In this document: piece after piece, positions 45,181 through 54,496 of the stretch
How the letters are laid out: every line of letters begins with the position of its first letter
Position numbering within the stretch: position 1 is the first letter of the stretch
Origin: Ohtaekwangia sp966211525
GTDB taxonomy: Bacteria > Bacteroidota > Bacteroidia > Cytophagales > Cyclobacteriaceae
Assembly: GCA_966211525.1 (NCBI GenBank)
Contig: CBIHOZ010000013.1
Span: 6,081-70,080, forward strand
Direction of reading: 5' to 3'
DNA length: 64,000 nucleotides
Notes under the pieces: model-generated
Told to the model about the DNA's origin: nothing
Seen by the model: only the letters and a program-made list of their open reading frames with translations
Database searches by the model: none
Translations under genes and position numbers: made by a program

Positions 45181-45234
45181 ATTAACGGATAACGATTAAC
45201 GGTTAACTAATCACGATTAACGATTAACAACGAA
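45181..45234. repeat. Degenerate AACGATTA tandem repeat
   Basis: AACGATTAAC-type units occur about five times in 54 bp (ATTAACGG, AACGATTAAC, GGTTAAC, CACGATTAAC, GATTAAC), with related words further left to about 45150. It lies in the gene-free stretch 44947-45366, which holds nothing else except the 14-bp repeat and the ferritin terminator. Confidence 0.5.
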
Positions 45235-45263
45235 CGTCCCCCCAGCTGGCGGTTTCCAAAAAC

Positions 45264-45305
45264 AGAAACCAGTAGCCAGAAACCAGTAGCCAGAAACCAG
45301 CAGCC
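45264..45305. repeat. Three tandem 14-bp repeats
   Basis: AGAAACCAGTAGCC occurs twice exactly (45264-45277 and 45278-45291) and once with one change (45292-45305, AGAAACCAGCAGCC). An inverted relative, GGCTGCTGGCTTCTGG, is found near 54255. This suggests a family of simple dispersed intergenic repeats. Confidence 0.8.
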
Positions 45306-45307
45306 AT

Positions 45308-45339
45308 AAAAAAGGATGCACAAGCAAGCCCATGCATCC
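45308..45339 (-). terminator. Terminator of the ferritin gene
   Basis: GGATGCA (45314-45320) and TGCATCC (45333-45339) form a 7-bp stem with a 12-nt loop. On the minus strand it is followed by six T, lying 28 bp after the ferritin stop. Confidence 0.65.
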
Positions 45340-45366
45340 CTGAAGCGTCAAAGCAACGCCTGAATG

Positions 45367-45924
45367 TTATTCTCCACTCATCTTGCCGGAAACACGTGCA
45401 GCGTATGCAGCGAGTTTGCCAACTTCCTGGTCGATCATCCACAGACCAACACCTTCTTCACCGATGATATCGAAGATCTCAACAGCTCTGCGTGCGAGCG
45501 TTTCTTCTTCACGTTGCTCGTTAACATACCACTGCAGGAAGTTGAACGTTGCAAAGTCTTTAATCTGTAAACACTGATCAACGATGTTGTTGATCGATTT
45601 GGTTACTTCGATCTCGTGATGAAGTACAGCTTCAAAAACTTCACGAAGTGAATTGAAAGAGTGTTTTATACCCGAGATCTCAGGCTGGAGTGCATGACCA
45701 CCGGCAGCATTTACATAGCGGAAAAGTTTCAGCATGTGCTGACGCTCTTCTTCAGAGTGTTTGTACAGGAACTCGGCAGAAATTTCAAATCCCTGGGTAT
45801 CACACCATGATGCCATGGAGAGATACGCTGCAGAAGATTTACCTTCCATCACGATCTGCTGGTTCAATAACGCTTCAATCTCTGTGGTGATTGACCGGGC
45901 AGGAGTATACGACTGTTTTTTCAT
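45367..45924 (-). CDS. ftnA: Ferritin
   Basis: 185 aa, a typical non-heme bacterial ferritin length. Four-helix-bundle iron ligands are visible in IEALLNQQIVMEG, HSEEERQHM (EExxH), FEAVLHHEIEV and the C-terminal LQWYVNEQREEE. It stores Fe(III) in a 24-subunit cage. It faces away from the heme/siderophore genes. A likely -7 box TACATTTG lies 36 bp upstream. No iron box like those on the opposite strand was seen at this promoter. Confidence 0.92.
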   Translation of the reverse strand: MKKQSYTPARSITTEIEALLNQQIVMEGKSSAAYLSMASWCDTQGFEISAEFLYKHSEEERQHMLKLFRYVNAAGGHALQPEISGIKHSFNSLREVFEAVLHHEIEVTKSINNIVDQCLQIKDFATFNFLQWYVNEQREEETLARRAVEIFDIIGEEGVGLWMIDQEVGKLAAYAARVSGKMSGE

Positions 45925-45959
45925 AAATCTTGAAATGCTTTAATGAGTTGTAAACACAG

Positions 45960-45967
45960 CAAATGTA
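45960..45967 (-). promoter_or_regulatory. Ferritin promoter -7 box
   Basis: On the minus strand this reads TACATTTG, matching TAnnTTTG, about 35 bp before the ferritin start. The -33 element is weaker (CTTT at the expected distance). Confidence 0.45.
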
Positions 45968-46112
45968 CATGGATTGAAATAAAGGTAAATGACGATACCT
46001 GCCAAAGGGTATAAATTATACCGCTTTGAAGCTAATTTAAATCTGGTCTAGTTATCCCGTTAGGCTACCAAAAAGAAATACCCTGAAATGGGGTTGTAAC
46101 TTTTAATGGTCC

Positions 46113-46160
46113 TTGACTTGTATGGCATTGGTGATTACTTTTGTTTGGAATTAGTCTAAA
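46113..46160 (+). promoter_or_regulatory. Promoter with adjacent iron-box-like palindrome
   Basis: TTG (46113-46115), 20 bp, then TACTTTTG (46136-46143), which is directly followed by the 17-bp imperfect palindrome TTTGGAATTAGTCTAAA (46144-46160). The palindrome falls at the expected start of transcription, the usual site of a repressor. It resembles the site before the heme operon in sequence and in its spacing to the -7 box. Confidence 0.65.
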
Positions 46161-46205
46161 TAACTGGCGTGTTTTTCCGCTTGATTATCAGGATTTTAAA
46201 CGATA

Positions 46206-46856
46206 ATGACTGCACCGATTCGAATTTTATTAGCGGATAAACAGCCTCTGACCTCGGCAGGACTCGTCCACTTCCTGTCGTCACGGGAGGATGCTACCAT
46301 CCTGGATGAAGTCTCTGAACGTGAGCAGCTTGAGCAGATGCTGAACCGGCACAAGCCCGATTTACTCATCACCGATTACAACCTGCACGGGTATATTACG
46401 AAAGAAGATCTTCGTACGGTGAAAGAAATTTCTCCTTCAACGCACATTCTCGTTATCTCGGCTGATAATAATAAAGGAAGTATACTCGATGTATTGCAGT
46501 TAGGTATAAAAGGATACCTCACCAAAGAATGTAGTCGTGAAGAGATCATGATGGCGATTCAATCCACAGCACGTGGTGAGAAGTTTTATTGCCATAAGAT
46601 TCTCGACATCATCATGGAAAAGCATTTCAATCCGGAGCCGGAAAACTTTGATGCTGCCGTACTTACATCACGTGAAACAGAGATACTTACACTCATCGCA
46701 CAGGGTAAATCAACCCAGGTTATCGCAGACGATCTTCACCTGAGTCCGCATACCGTACAAACCCATCGCAAGAGCATCATTCGCAAACTCAACATCAAAT
46801 CACCAACCGAGTTTGTTATCTACGCCATCGACTTCGGTCTTATCAAGCCCAAATAG
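46206..46856 (+). CDS. NarL/LuxR-type response regulator
   Basis: 216 aa. The receiver domain (about 5-120) has the acceptor Asp in LLITDYNLHG, but the N-terminal acid pocket is ILLADKQP, with one Asp instead of two. The C-terminal LuxR helix-turn-helix reads LTSRETEILTLIAQGKSTQVIADDLHLSPHTVQTHRKSIIRKL. No partner kinase is adjacent. A palindrome shared with the heme operon suggests it is iron-controlled or part of that regulon. The 281-bp gap before the heme operon contains only AT-rich sequence and that operon's promoter. Confidence 0.88.
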   Translation: MTAPIRILLADKQPLTSAGLVHFLSSREDATILDEVSEREQLEQMLNRHKPDLLITDYNLHGYITKEDLRTVKEISPSTHILVISADNNKGSILDVLQLGIKGYLTKECSREEIMMAIQSTARGEKFYCHKILDIIMEKHFNPEPENFDAAVLTSRETEILTLIAQGKSTQVIADDLHLSPHTVQTHRKSIIRKLNIKSPTEFVIYAIDFGLIKPK

Positions 46857-47107
46857 TGTAACAACACAAGTATACTTTCCTGCTGCAACCAACTATATAT
46901 TTACTATATATAGGATTGGCTGTATTGTACCGTTATGCAGCGATAGCACTCCCGTCTTGCAGCTAGCAGACAGTAACCCGCAACTCCCCACAGCTACCCG
47001 GTAAAAGGTATAAGCAATCTAGCCTGTAGAATCGCATCATGTAGTCTGATGAAGGTATAAAAAAAATGCCGGCTAGAGGCGATTGACGTACGATGATCGT
47101 TCGCTCT

Positions 47108-47132
47108 ACTTTTGTTTAGAATTAATCTAAAC
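47108..47132 (+). promoter_or_regulatory. Heme operon -7 box and iron-box palindrome
   Basis: TACTTTTG (47108-47115) is followed with no gap by TTTAGAATTAATCTAAA (47116-47132). The palindrome has perfect arms TTTAGA/TCTAAA around ATTAA. A TTG at 47083-47085 may serve as -33 (22-bp spacing). It is 6 bp from the hmuT start, so a bound repressor would cover both the start site and the leader. Confidence 0.7.
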
Positions 47133-47137
47133 AACTA

Positions 47138-47983
47138 ATGAAACGAGTTCCTGTTCTTCTCTTATTTATATGTATACTTTCTTGTAGTAATATAGTATAT
47201 GCCCAGCGCATCATAACAGCCGGCAGTGCACTGACTGAGACAGTATGTGCATTGGGTGACTGCGATAAAATTATAGCGTCTGATCGAACAAGCTTATATC
47301 CGGCACACATTCAGCAATTGCCTTCCATTGGTTATCGAGGTGGTATAAATGCCGAGGGAATTCTTAGTCTGAAGCCAACCCTTGTTATAGCAGAGAAGGA
47401 TTATGTGGAAGATGCCGTACTGCAGCAACTTACTGCCAGTGGCGTAAAGCTGTTGATCATTGATCGCAAATATACTTTCAACGATACAAAGAAATTCATT
47501 GCGCAGATAGCCACTGCGTTGAATCGTGATGCCGAAGGGAAAAAACTGATCGCTAAAATAGAAGGCGAACTTGCCGAAGCAAACACCATGCTCAAGAAAA
47601 CAACTTCCGTTCCGAAAGTATTGAGTGTATATAACAGAGGTACATCTACCATCAGTGTTGCCGGTAAAAATACATTCGGAGAGATTCTTTCGTATGCCGG
47701 TGCTACCAGTGCCGTGAGTAATGTAGAAGGATACAAGCCGCTGAATACAGAAGCGTTGATCGCTGCCAATCCGGATTACCTGTTAATGGTGTCGATGGGA
47801 CTTGAAAGTCTCGGAGGTATAGATGGCGCTTTAAAAATTCCGGGTGTAGCACAGACTACTGCCGGTAAGAAAAAGCAGATTGTTTCCATTGAAAGTTTGA
47901 AGCTTACCAATTTTGGTCCTCGTTTCGGTGAGGCCGTAAAAGAGCTTGTTGTGTTGATCCATCCTGAACTCTGCGCGAAATAA
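47138..47983 (+). CDS. hmuT: Heme ABC transporter substrate-binding protein
   Basis: 281 aa. The signal segment ends ILSCSNIVYAQ, where a lipobox or ordinary cleavage is possible. The mature protein has the helical-backbone binding-protein features RIITAGSALTETVCALGD, LKPTLVIAEKDY and the closing RFGEAVKELV. It would carry heme (or a related chelate) from the outer membrane receptor to HmuUV in the inner membrane. It is the first gene of the operon behind the iron box. Confidence 0.9.
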   Translation: MKRVPVLLLFICILSCSNIVYAQRIITAGSALTETVCALGDCDKIIASDRTSLYPAHIQQLPSIGYRGGINAEGILSLKPTLVIAEKDYVEDAVLQQLTASGVKLLIIDRKYTFNDTKKFIAQIATALNRDAEGKKLIAKIEGELAEANTMLKKTTSVPKVLSVYNRGTSTISVAGKNTFGEILSYAGATSAVSNVEGYKPLNTEALIAANPDYLLMVSMGLESLGGIDGALKIPGVAQTTAGKKKQIVSIESLKLTNFGPRFGEAVKELVVLIHPELCAK

Positions 47984-47988
47984 TCAAC

Positions 47989-49053
47989 ATGAACCTGGCG
48001 CTTTCCATACGGGAATATCGTACTGCTATAATTCTGACGGCACTGGGCATCGGTTTGATACTTGCCATATTGCTTTCGTTAACCATTGGTGCTGTCTCTG
48101 TTCCGGTTGCAGATGTAGCCATCATTATACTGCAGAAGGCAGGCCTGTTTCAAAATATAGCGGTGGACAGTATGCATGAAGTTGTACTGTCAACTATACG
48201 TATACCGCGCATTGTCATGACTATATTGATCGGTGCTGCACTGGGTGTAAGTGGCGCTGCGTTGCAGGGTCTGTTCAGAAACCCATTGGTAGAACCTAGT
48301 TTGATTGGTGTATCGGGTGGTTCCGCTGCAGCCGTAGTCGTAATGATTGTATTTGGTGGTTTGGTTATACAGGCTGATGGCTGGATGTATAGTATACTCT
48401 TACCCGTACTGGCATTTGCCGGAGGAGTAACCGCGACATTTACAGTATTGCGAATGAGCAATCAAACCGGTCGTACAAATATAGCGGTGCTGGTATTAAC
48501 GGGTGTTGCGATCAACGCATTGGCCGGTGCTATTATAGGGCTTGCTATATTTTATGCTGACGAAAATCAACTAAGAACTTTCACTTTCTGGACCTTGGGC
48601 GATCTGGGTGGCGCAACGTGGGATAAACTCATGATTGCGTCACCTTTACTCATTCTATCTTCAGTAGGATTGATGTTTTTCTCACCCACATTGAATGCAC
48701 TCGCACTTGGTGAAGCAGAAGCGTATCACGTAGGTGTAGATGTAGAGTATACCAAGCGCGTGGTGATTTTCCTCTCCGCGTTAGCCGTAGGGGTAAGTGT
48801 ATCGCTGTCGGGTATGATTGGATTTATAGGGTTGATCGTTCCGCATGTTATACGCGTATCATTTTATGCCGATAACAGACTTGTATTGCCTGGTTCTGTT
48901 ATAGGCGGAGCGTTGCTGCTTGTACTGTCAGATATAGTGGCGCGTACGGTAGTGAGTCCTTCAGAACTTCCCATTGGTGTTGTTACTGCGCTGATCGGTG
49001 CCCCCTTCTTCATCGGATTATTAATGAATGCAAAGCGTAAAAACGAATTGTAA
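47989..49053 (+). CDS. hmuU: Heme ABC transporter permease
   Basis: 354 aa, FecCD/BtuC family, with about ten hydrophobic helices. GAALGVSGAALQGLFRNPLVEPSLIGVSGG and the cytoplasmic coupling region (GMIGFIGLIVPHVIR) are the diagnostic motifs. It lies 5 bp after hmuT and overlaps hmuV at its stop (TAATG). It forms the membrane channel for heme with HmuV. Confidence 0.95.
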   Translation: MNLALSIREYRTAIILTALGIGLILAILLSLTIGAVSVPVADVAIIILQKAGLFQNIAVDSMHEVVLSTIRIPRIVMTILIGAALGVSGAALQGLFRNPLVEPSLIGVSGGSAAAVVVMIVFGGLVIQADGWMYSILLPVLAFAGGVTATFTVLRMSNQTGRTNIAVLVLTGVAINALAGAIIGLAIFYADENQLRTFTFWTLGDLGGATWDKLMIASPLLILSSVGLMFFSPTLNALALGEAEAYHVGVDVEYTKRVVIFLSALAVGVSVSLSGMIGFIGLIVPHVIRVSFYADNRLVLPGSVIGGALLLVLSDIVARTVVSPSELPIGVVTALIGAPFFIGLLMNAKRKNEL

Positions 49054-49862
49054 TGTACCAGGCGAGTAATATATCCTTTCGCGTGCGCGATAAAATTATA
49101 CTTCGCGATATCAATCTGAACCTGGAGCCCGGTGCATTTACGGCCATTGTCGGTCCGAACGGTGCCGGTAAAAGTACACTCCTCAAAATATTGGCGCACG
49201 AGCATACGGAGTACCAGGGCGATGTGACGATCAACGGTAAGGCTGCACGCAACTATAGTCCTAAAGAATTGGCCTGGGTACGCGCGGTATTGCCGCAGAC
49301 TACCACAGTGCAATTTACTTTTACTGTTGAGCAAATCGTGATGCTCGGCAGACACGGTCATAAAGCTACACAGAAAGAAAATGCGCATATACTCGATGAA
49401 GTGATGGCGCTAACCGGCATCGATCATTTCCGTGAACGCAATTACCTGACATTGTCAGGAGGAGAGAAGCAACGGGTTCAGCTGGCCCGTGTACTGGCGC
49501 AGGTATGGGAAGAAACCGTATACCCGCGCTATATATTGCTGGATGAACCTACCAGCAGTCTCGATATAGCGCAGCAGCAACTCATCTTTAGTCTGGCGAA
49601 GCAGGTATGCGAGCGTAACATTGGTGTAATGGCCATCATACATGATCTGAACCAGGCTGTTCAGTTTGCCGATCATTTATACTTTTTACGCGGTGGTAAA
49701 ATTGTAGCCTCAGGCGAAGCGCAGCAGGTATTTACCAAATCAAACATTGAAGAAACATTCTGTTGCCGGGTTAATGTATATCACGATCCCTGTAACAACT
49801 GTCCTTATATAATTCCGGAGCGAACGGTGCAGCAGCCCATGAGCATCAGCTCCAAGCGATAA
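49053..49862 (+). CDS. hmuV: Heme ABC transporter ATP-binding protein
   Basis: 269 aa. Walker A GPNGAGKST, the signature LSGGEKQRVQLARVLAQ and Walker B ILLDEPTSSLD are intact. A short Cys-containing C-terminus (CRVNVYHDPCNNCPY) is unusual for HmuV and could bind metal or be lineage-specific. It powers HmuU. Confidence 0.95.
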   Translation: MYQASNISFRVRDKIILRDINLNLEPGAFTAIVGPNGAGKSTLLKILAHEHTEYQGDVTINGKAARNYSPKELAWVRAVLPQTTTVQFTFTVEQIVMLGRHGHKATQKENAHILDEVMALTGIDHFRERNYLTLSGGEKQRVQLARVLAQVWEETVYPRYILLDEPTSSLDIAQQQLIFSLAKQVCERNIGVMAIIHDLNQAVQFADHLYFLRGGKIVASGEAQQVFTKSNIEETFCCRVNVYHDPCNNCPYIIPERTVQQPMSISSKR

Positions 49863-49909
49863 TCAACGAAACTATATACCTATAAATATACCATATAAAC
49901 ATCTATAAA

Positions 49910-50986
49910 ATGAGTACGATAGTAGAAAGCAAATCGTCATCCTTACGCGAAGCCTGGAGAGGCATTCAACAAGCCAAGCCTGGTATCAGAATCCGCGAAG
50001 CTGCCCGCGATCTCGGAGCAAGTGAAGCTGAACTGCTGGCCACAAGGATCGGAGAGGGCGTGGTACGTCTGCAAGGCCCGTGGACTGAATTGCTGAAGAG
50101 TTTCACAACGCTTGGCAAGGTGATGTCGCTTACACGCAACGATGCCTGCATACTCGAACATAAAGGCCCTTTTCAGGAAGTGGATGTGAAAGGAGAAGGC
50201 GCACGTGCTATGGCAACGGTGATCGGTCCGGTTGAGACACGTGTATTTTTCAGTGCATGGAGTTTTGCATTTGCTGTTACGGAAGAAAAATCAGATCGCA
50301 CACTCAAGAGCATACAGGTATTTGATAAAGCAGGTGATGCTGTAACCAAAATATACCTGCAGGAGAAAAGTGATGAAGCCGCTTACGAAAAACTGGTGGA
50401 GACATTTCGCGCTGCTGACCAAAGTGCAGAACTGGAAGTTGAGCCGTATCCAACGGAAGAATTAAATGGTCCGGAAAATCGCGAAGTTTTTCTGCAGGAG
50501 TGGAGTGAGTTGAAAGATACACATGACTTCTTCGGGATGCTGCGCAGACACAAAGTACATCGCTATCATGCCCTGGAACTTGCAGCCGGTAAATATACCT
50601 ACCAGGTAGATGCAAAGCTTACACCCAAGCAGATACTGGACAGCGCATCGGCTACAAAATTACCGATCATGATCTTCGCAGGGAATCGTGGTAATCTTCA
50701 GATCCATCAAGGCAAAGTAAGAACGATACGCGTACTCGAACGCGGGCATGCCGGACCAGAACAATGGTTGAATGTACTTGATCCGGATTTCAATATGCAC
50801 ATGCGCATGGATGTAGTACACACCGCATGGGTCGTACAAAAACCTACAGCGGAGGGGCTGGTAACTTCTGTTGAACTTTTCGACAAAGGAAAGAACATGA
50901 TCGCACAATTCTTCGGCTTGCGAAAACCCGGTATTCCTGAAAGAGAAGAATGGAGAGAAGTCGTGAAGAATCTTCAGGCGCTTTAA
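49910..50986 (+). CDS. hmuS: HemS/HmuS-type heme-binding or heme-degrading protein
   Basis: 358 aa, made of two similar halves (each with a GxxxxLxxxGxV-like core: LLKSFTTLGKVMSLTRND and IMIFAGNRGNLQIHQGKV). This is the layout of the HemS/ChuS family. It would bind cytoplasmic heme and release iron. No signal peptide, as expected. It starts 47 bp after hmuV and is followed by the receptor gene at a 1-bp gap. Confidence 0.9.
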   Translation: MSTIVESKSSSLREAWRGIQQAKPGIRIREAARDLGASEAELLATRIGEGVVRLQGPWTELLKSFTTLGKVMSLTRNDACILEHKGPFQEVDVKGEGARAMATVIGPVETRVFFSAWSFAFAVTEEKSDRTLKSIQVFDKAGDAVTKIYLQEKSDEAAYEKLVETFRAADQSAELEVEPYPTEELNGPENREVFLQEWSELKDTHDFFGMLRRHKVHRYHALELAAGKYTYQVDAKLTPKQILDSASATKLPIMIFAGNRGNLQIHQGKVRTIRVLERGHAGPEQWLNVLDPDFNMHMRMDVVHTAWVVQKPTAEGLVTSVELFDKGKNMIAQFFGLRKPGIPEREEWREVVKNLQAL

Positions 50987-50987
50987 A

Positions 50988-53138
50988 ATGAAAACTGTCT
51001 ATATACTTCGGAACGTACTGCGCTATATCTGCCGGCATCGCAGCTACAACGGTGTGGCTATTGCTGCTGCAATCATCCTGGCGATGAGTATAAATGCTCA
51101 GGCGCAGGATTCTCTTACCATCAAACAACTGGCAGAGATCGTAGTCACGGCTACGCGCAGCGAACGTGCCCTCGCAGAATTACCGGTACCTGTAACCGTG
51201 ATCCAGCAGAAACAGATTGCCAGCATGGGATCGCTTCGTCTTAACGATGTACTGGGCGAACAAACCGGTCTGGCTATAACAAGCGATCATGGTACCGGCG
51301 TGCAGATGCAGGGCTTTACTCCCGAATATACATTGATACTGGTGGATGGTGAACCGCTGATCGGCCGTACTTCCGGCACGCTGGAGTTAAACCGCATTGC
51401 CGTGGGTAACATCAAACAAGTGGAGATTATGAAAGGTCCAAGCTCAAGCTTGTATGGATCAGAGGCATTGGCGGGTGTGATCAATATTATTACCGACCGT
51501 CCCAATGGTGTGAACGGTACATTATCAGCTCGCTATGGGACGAATGAGACATCAGACTTTTCGGCAACGCTGAACTATCAGAAGAACAGGTTTGGACTTT
51601 ATGCATTTCTGGATCGCTATAGTACGGATGGTTATGATCTGTCTCCGGAAACGGAAGGTAAAACAGTAAGTCCGTTTACGAATTATACCTATCAATCGCG
51701 CATTACCTACGACTTCAGTGATCGCATGAAGTTCTCGCTGTCGGGGAGGTATTTTACCGAAACACAAAAGAGTATTACGGATATAGGTACAACCGATGCC
51801 CCGGTGTTGCTGAACGGACGTGGCGATGTGGAAGACTGGAATGTAAACCCGGTGTTGAGCTATAGTTTCTCACAGAAATTCAAGACAACGTTCAGGCTAT
51901 ACGGATCGAAATATAGCACAACCTCATTAATGACGTATCAGGGCGATGGCTCTACCTACGATGATACATACTTTGATCAGACATTTACCCGCCCGGAGAT
52001 ACAAACGGAGTATTTTCTGAACGCGAAGAATATCATCACCCTCGGTGTTGGAAGGATCTGGGAAAGTGTAGAAGCCACGCGGTACGATGACAAGATGAAG
52101 TACCAGACCAACTATGCGTATGCACAGTATGAATGGCAACCCCTCTCCAAACTTAACCTGTTAATTGGCGGACGTTACGATGATCATAGTGCATACGGAT
52201 CTCAATTCAGTCCTAAACTGTCGGCACAGTATGATGTAAACTCTTGGCTGGCTGTACGCGGTTCGTTTGGTGTAGGCTTCAAGGCTCCTGACTTCCGCCA
52301 GCTATACCTGAACTTTACCAATGCAACGGTAGGCTATACGGTGCTGGGCTCCAATGAGCTTGCTGCAGGTATAACACGACTTCAGTCGGAGGGACAGATC
52401 GATGAGATCCTGGTAGCTCCGTCTTCCTTTGGAGAAATCAAAGCAGAAACATCGCGGGCGTATAATATAGGACTCAAGCTGCAGCCGTTCAAGCGCTCCT
52501 TCGTAAACATCAATATTTTCAGAAACGATGTAAAAGATCTGATCGATACAAAGCCGGTAGCGCGTAAAGTAAATCAGCAGTATGTATATAGTTATTACAA
52601 TATAGCGAAGGTATTTACACAAGGTGTTGAAGCGGAGGCTACGCACATGCTTACCAACAACATCAGCTTTTCATTGGGATACCAGCTTTTGATTGCAAAG
52701 GATAAAGATGTGATCGATCGGCTGAAAGCAGGAGAGATCTATGCGCGCGATCCGAAAACCAACATCACGCGTAGGGTAAAAGAGAGTGAGTATGGAGGAT
52801 TATTCAATCGCTCACGCCACATGCTTAATGCCAAAGTCTTTTATGAAAATACATTGAAAGGATGGACTGCCAGTGCACGCGCTATATATCGCGGCCGCTA
52901 TGGTTTCTCCGATGCCAACAACAATGTTATACTCGATGATGACAGCGAATATGTAGATGGTTATTTAGTATGCAACGTATCAGTTGGTAAAACCTTTATG
53001 AATGTACTCAAAGCTCAGGTTGGTTGTGATAACCTCTTTGACTATACCAACAATCAATATATACCCTCATTGCCCGGCAGATTGTTATGGGCCAGTGTAT
53101 CGGTAACGCTCTCCGGAAAAACGAATCAGAAAAATTAG
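50988..53138 (+). CDS. TonB-dependent heme receptor
   Basis: 716 aa. A leader with an internal hydrophobic run (AAIILAMSINAQAQ) precedes the TonB box-like segment and plug domain (LAEIVVTATRSERALAELPVPVTVI, then LYGSEALAGVINIIT). A long barrel follows, ending VTLSGKTNQKN. Heme receptors often have FRAP and NPDL motifs around the heme-binding His loop; here the related FRQLY and GSNEL occur at about 435-460. The fusion of FRAP-like motif and operon context supports heme. It would use TonB energy to pass heme to HmuT. Confidence 0.88.
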   Translation: MKTVYILRNVLRYICRHRSYNGVAIAAAIILAMSINAQAQDSLTIKQLAEIVVTATRSERALAELPVPVTVIQQKQIASMGSLRLNDVLGEQTGLAITSDHGTGVQMQGFTPEYTLILVDGEPLIGRTSGTLELNRIAVGNIKQVEIMKGPSSSLYGSEALAGVINIITDRPNGVNGTLSARYGTNETSDFSATLNYQKNRFGLYAFLDRYSTDGYDLSPETEGKTVSPFTNYTYQSRITYDFSDRMKFSLSGRYFTETQKSITDIGTTDAPVLLNGRGDVEDWNVNPVLSYSFSQKFKTTFRLYGSKYSTTSLMTYQGDGSTYDDTYFDQTFTRPEIQTEYFLNAKNIITLGVGRIWESVEATRYDDKMKYQTNYAYAQYEWQPLSKLNLLIGGRYDDHSAYGSQFSPKLSAQYDVNSWLAVRGSFGVGFKAPDFRQLYLNFTNATVGYTVLGSNELAAGITRLQSEGQIDEILVAPSSFGEIKAETSRAYNIGLKLQPFKRSFVNINIFRNDVKDLIDTKPVARKVNQQYVYSYYNIAKVFTQGVEAEATHMLTNNISFSLGYQLLIAKDKDVIDRLKAGEIYARDPKTNITRRVKESEYGGLFNRSRHMLNAKVFYENTLKGWTASARAIYRGRYGFSDANNNVILDDDSEYVDGYLVCNVSVGKTFMNVLKAQVGCDNLFDYTNNQYIPSLPGRLLWASVSVTLSGKTNQKN

Positions 53139-53160
53139 TTAATCAATAAACAATAATTAC

Positions 53161-53817
53161 ATGTTAAACATAAACCCTATAGTAAAAATGAAATACGTAT
53201 TGAATGTGAAAGTTGCGCTTCTTCTCTTCGCTTTTGTAGCTGTGATAGGATGTGATGACGATGATGAGAAACAAACGGTGACACTTGAAGCAACAACTAC
53301 AACAGACCTCGATGCTGTGAGTACTTCAAAATATACTTTGTTCAGCTTCAAAAATAACGCGGTAGTTGCCAACTCCGATAGTGCTACTGCTAACTGGGAC
53401 ATTGCGTTCCGTGGTACAACCATTATCCTGAACAGCGGTGTGAGTGGTCCCGGTACAGCAGCAGGTCAAACGGTGTCTGGTATATTTGATGAACTGGCCG
53501 AAGCACCGGCATCCGGTTATGCTTCTGATTCAGAAAGTGCCAAGGCAATTGTGGGCAGCAACGGATGGTATACCTATACCGGAACAGCAGCAACACCGAA
53601 CCATGCTATCCTTCCGATCGCAGGTAAAGTACTCGTGATCAAAACAGCCGATAACAAATATGTAAAGATGGAGATCATCAGCTACTATAAAGGCAATCCG
53701 GATACAACCACGGCTACTTTTGCAGATCTGAATACACGTCCAGCTTCACGTTACTATACTTTCCGCTTCATCTATCAGCCGGACGGTACGACCAACTTCG
53801 CGACTACCCAGAAATAG
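53161..53817 (+). CDS. hmuY: HmuY-family heme-binding lipoprotein
   Basis: 218 aa. The signal ends LFAFVAVIGC, a lipobox, followed by the acidic run DDDDEKQ. The mature domain has the HmuY pattern FSFKNNAVVANSDSATANWDIAFRG and YYTFRFIYQPDGT. HmuY proteins capture heme outside the cell and hand it to the TonB receptor, here encoded 22 bp upstream. The true start could be the Met at 53188 (MKYVLNVKVA), giving a more standard signal length. Confidence 0.9.
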   Translation: MLNINPIVKMKYVLNVKVALLLFAFVAVIGCDDDDEKQTVTLEATTTTDLDAVSTSKYTLFSFKNNAVVANSDSATANWDIAFRGTTIILNSGVSGPGTAAGQTVSGIFDELAEAPASGYASDSESAKAIVGSNGWYTYTGTAATPNHAILPIAGKVLVIKTADNKYVKMEIISYYKGNPDTTTATFADLNTRPASRYYTFRFIYQPDGTTNFATTQK

Positions 53818-53872
53818 GTATATATAGTTAGACTAAAAAGAAGACCCTCTCTCAAAACAATATAGATATAGT

Positions 53873-54253
53873 ATGATGCACCAAAGATCAAACCTGGAAA
53901 TAATCGCAGAGTCACTCAACGGTTATGTGAGTCGCTGTCTGTGTTGTCATGAATATAATATTGGCTATAAAAATGTGTTGCTCGTTTTTGATGAAGATGC
54001 CATGGTGCGCTTTTTTGAATGGGTGATTGCCAATCGGCAGTCACTTGAAAATTTCCATCCGTTGCCACACGGACGCAACCGGATATTCTCGAGTCCGCAC
54101 AGCAACCTCTTTCTTGTTTACAGCGATGAAGAGATTGAGGACCTTGCTCACTTGTTTGCCGAAGTACAAATTGTGCTCGAAGCGCGAAGACTGGTGAACT
54201 GTGATAAAGGCAATGCCGAAGCTGCGGATCAGGCTTACGGGTTTGATTGTTGA
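53873..54253 (+). CDS. Small conserved Bacteroidota protein of the heme locus
   Basis: 126 aa, no signal peptide. It contains a CLCCHEYNIGYKN motif with three closely spaced Cys and one His that could bind metal. It is the last gene of the heme operon, 55 bp after hmuY. I recall a domain of unknown function with this pattern (possibly DUF6686), but cannot be sure. It may be an iron-dependent sensor or a chaperone for the pathway (inference). The C-terminal residues after ARRLVNC are Ala/Asp-rich. Confidence 0.65.
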   Translation: MMHQRSNLEIIAESLNGYVSRCLCCHEYNIGYKNVLLVFDEDAMVRFFEWVIANRQSLENFHPLPHGRNRIFSSPHSNLFLVYSDEEIEDLAHLFAEVQIVLEARRLVNCDKGNAEAADQAYGFDC

Positions 54254-54496
54254 TGGCTGCTGGCTTCTGGTTAAGGTGGCCAGTTCGTTGGTTACTCGTG
54301 ATAATTTTCCGGTGGTATCGCCTTTCGTGAAGTTGTGCCTGTTTATGGGGTGTTATTCTGGTTTATTCAACCATTTGATTTTTAGTTGTTTGTAAGTTTT
54401 GTCACCTCTGAAGGTGGTTCATGTATACCTTATATAGGGTATATCATTCGCTTGTTGAGGCGATTGCAGGAGGCTTGGAACAGACGTTATTTTGAA

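Noticed and set aside
45264..45305. Three 14-bp repeats as a CRISPR array
   Set aside because: The units are adjacent with no spacers, and no cas genes are near.
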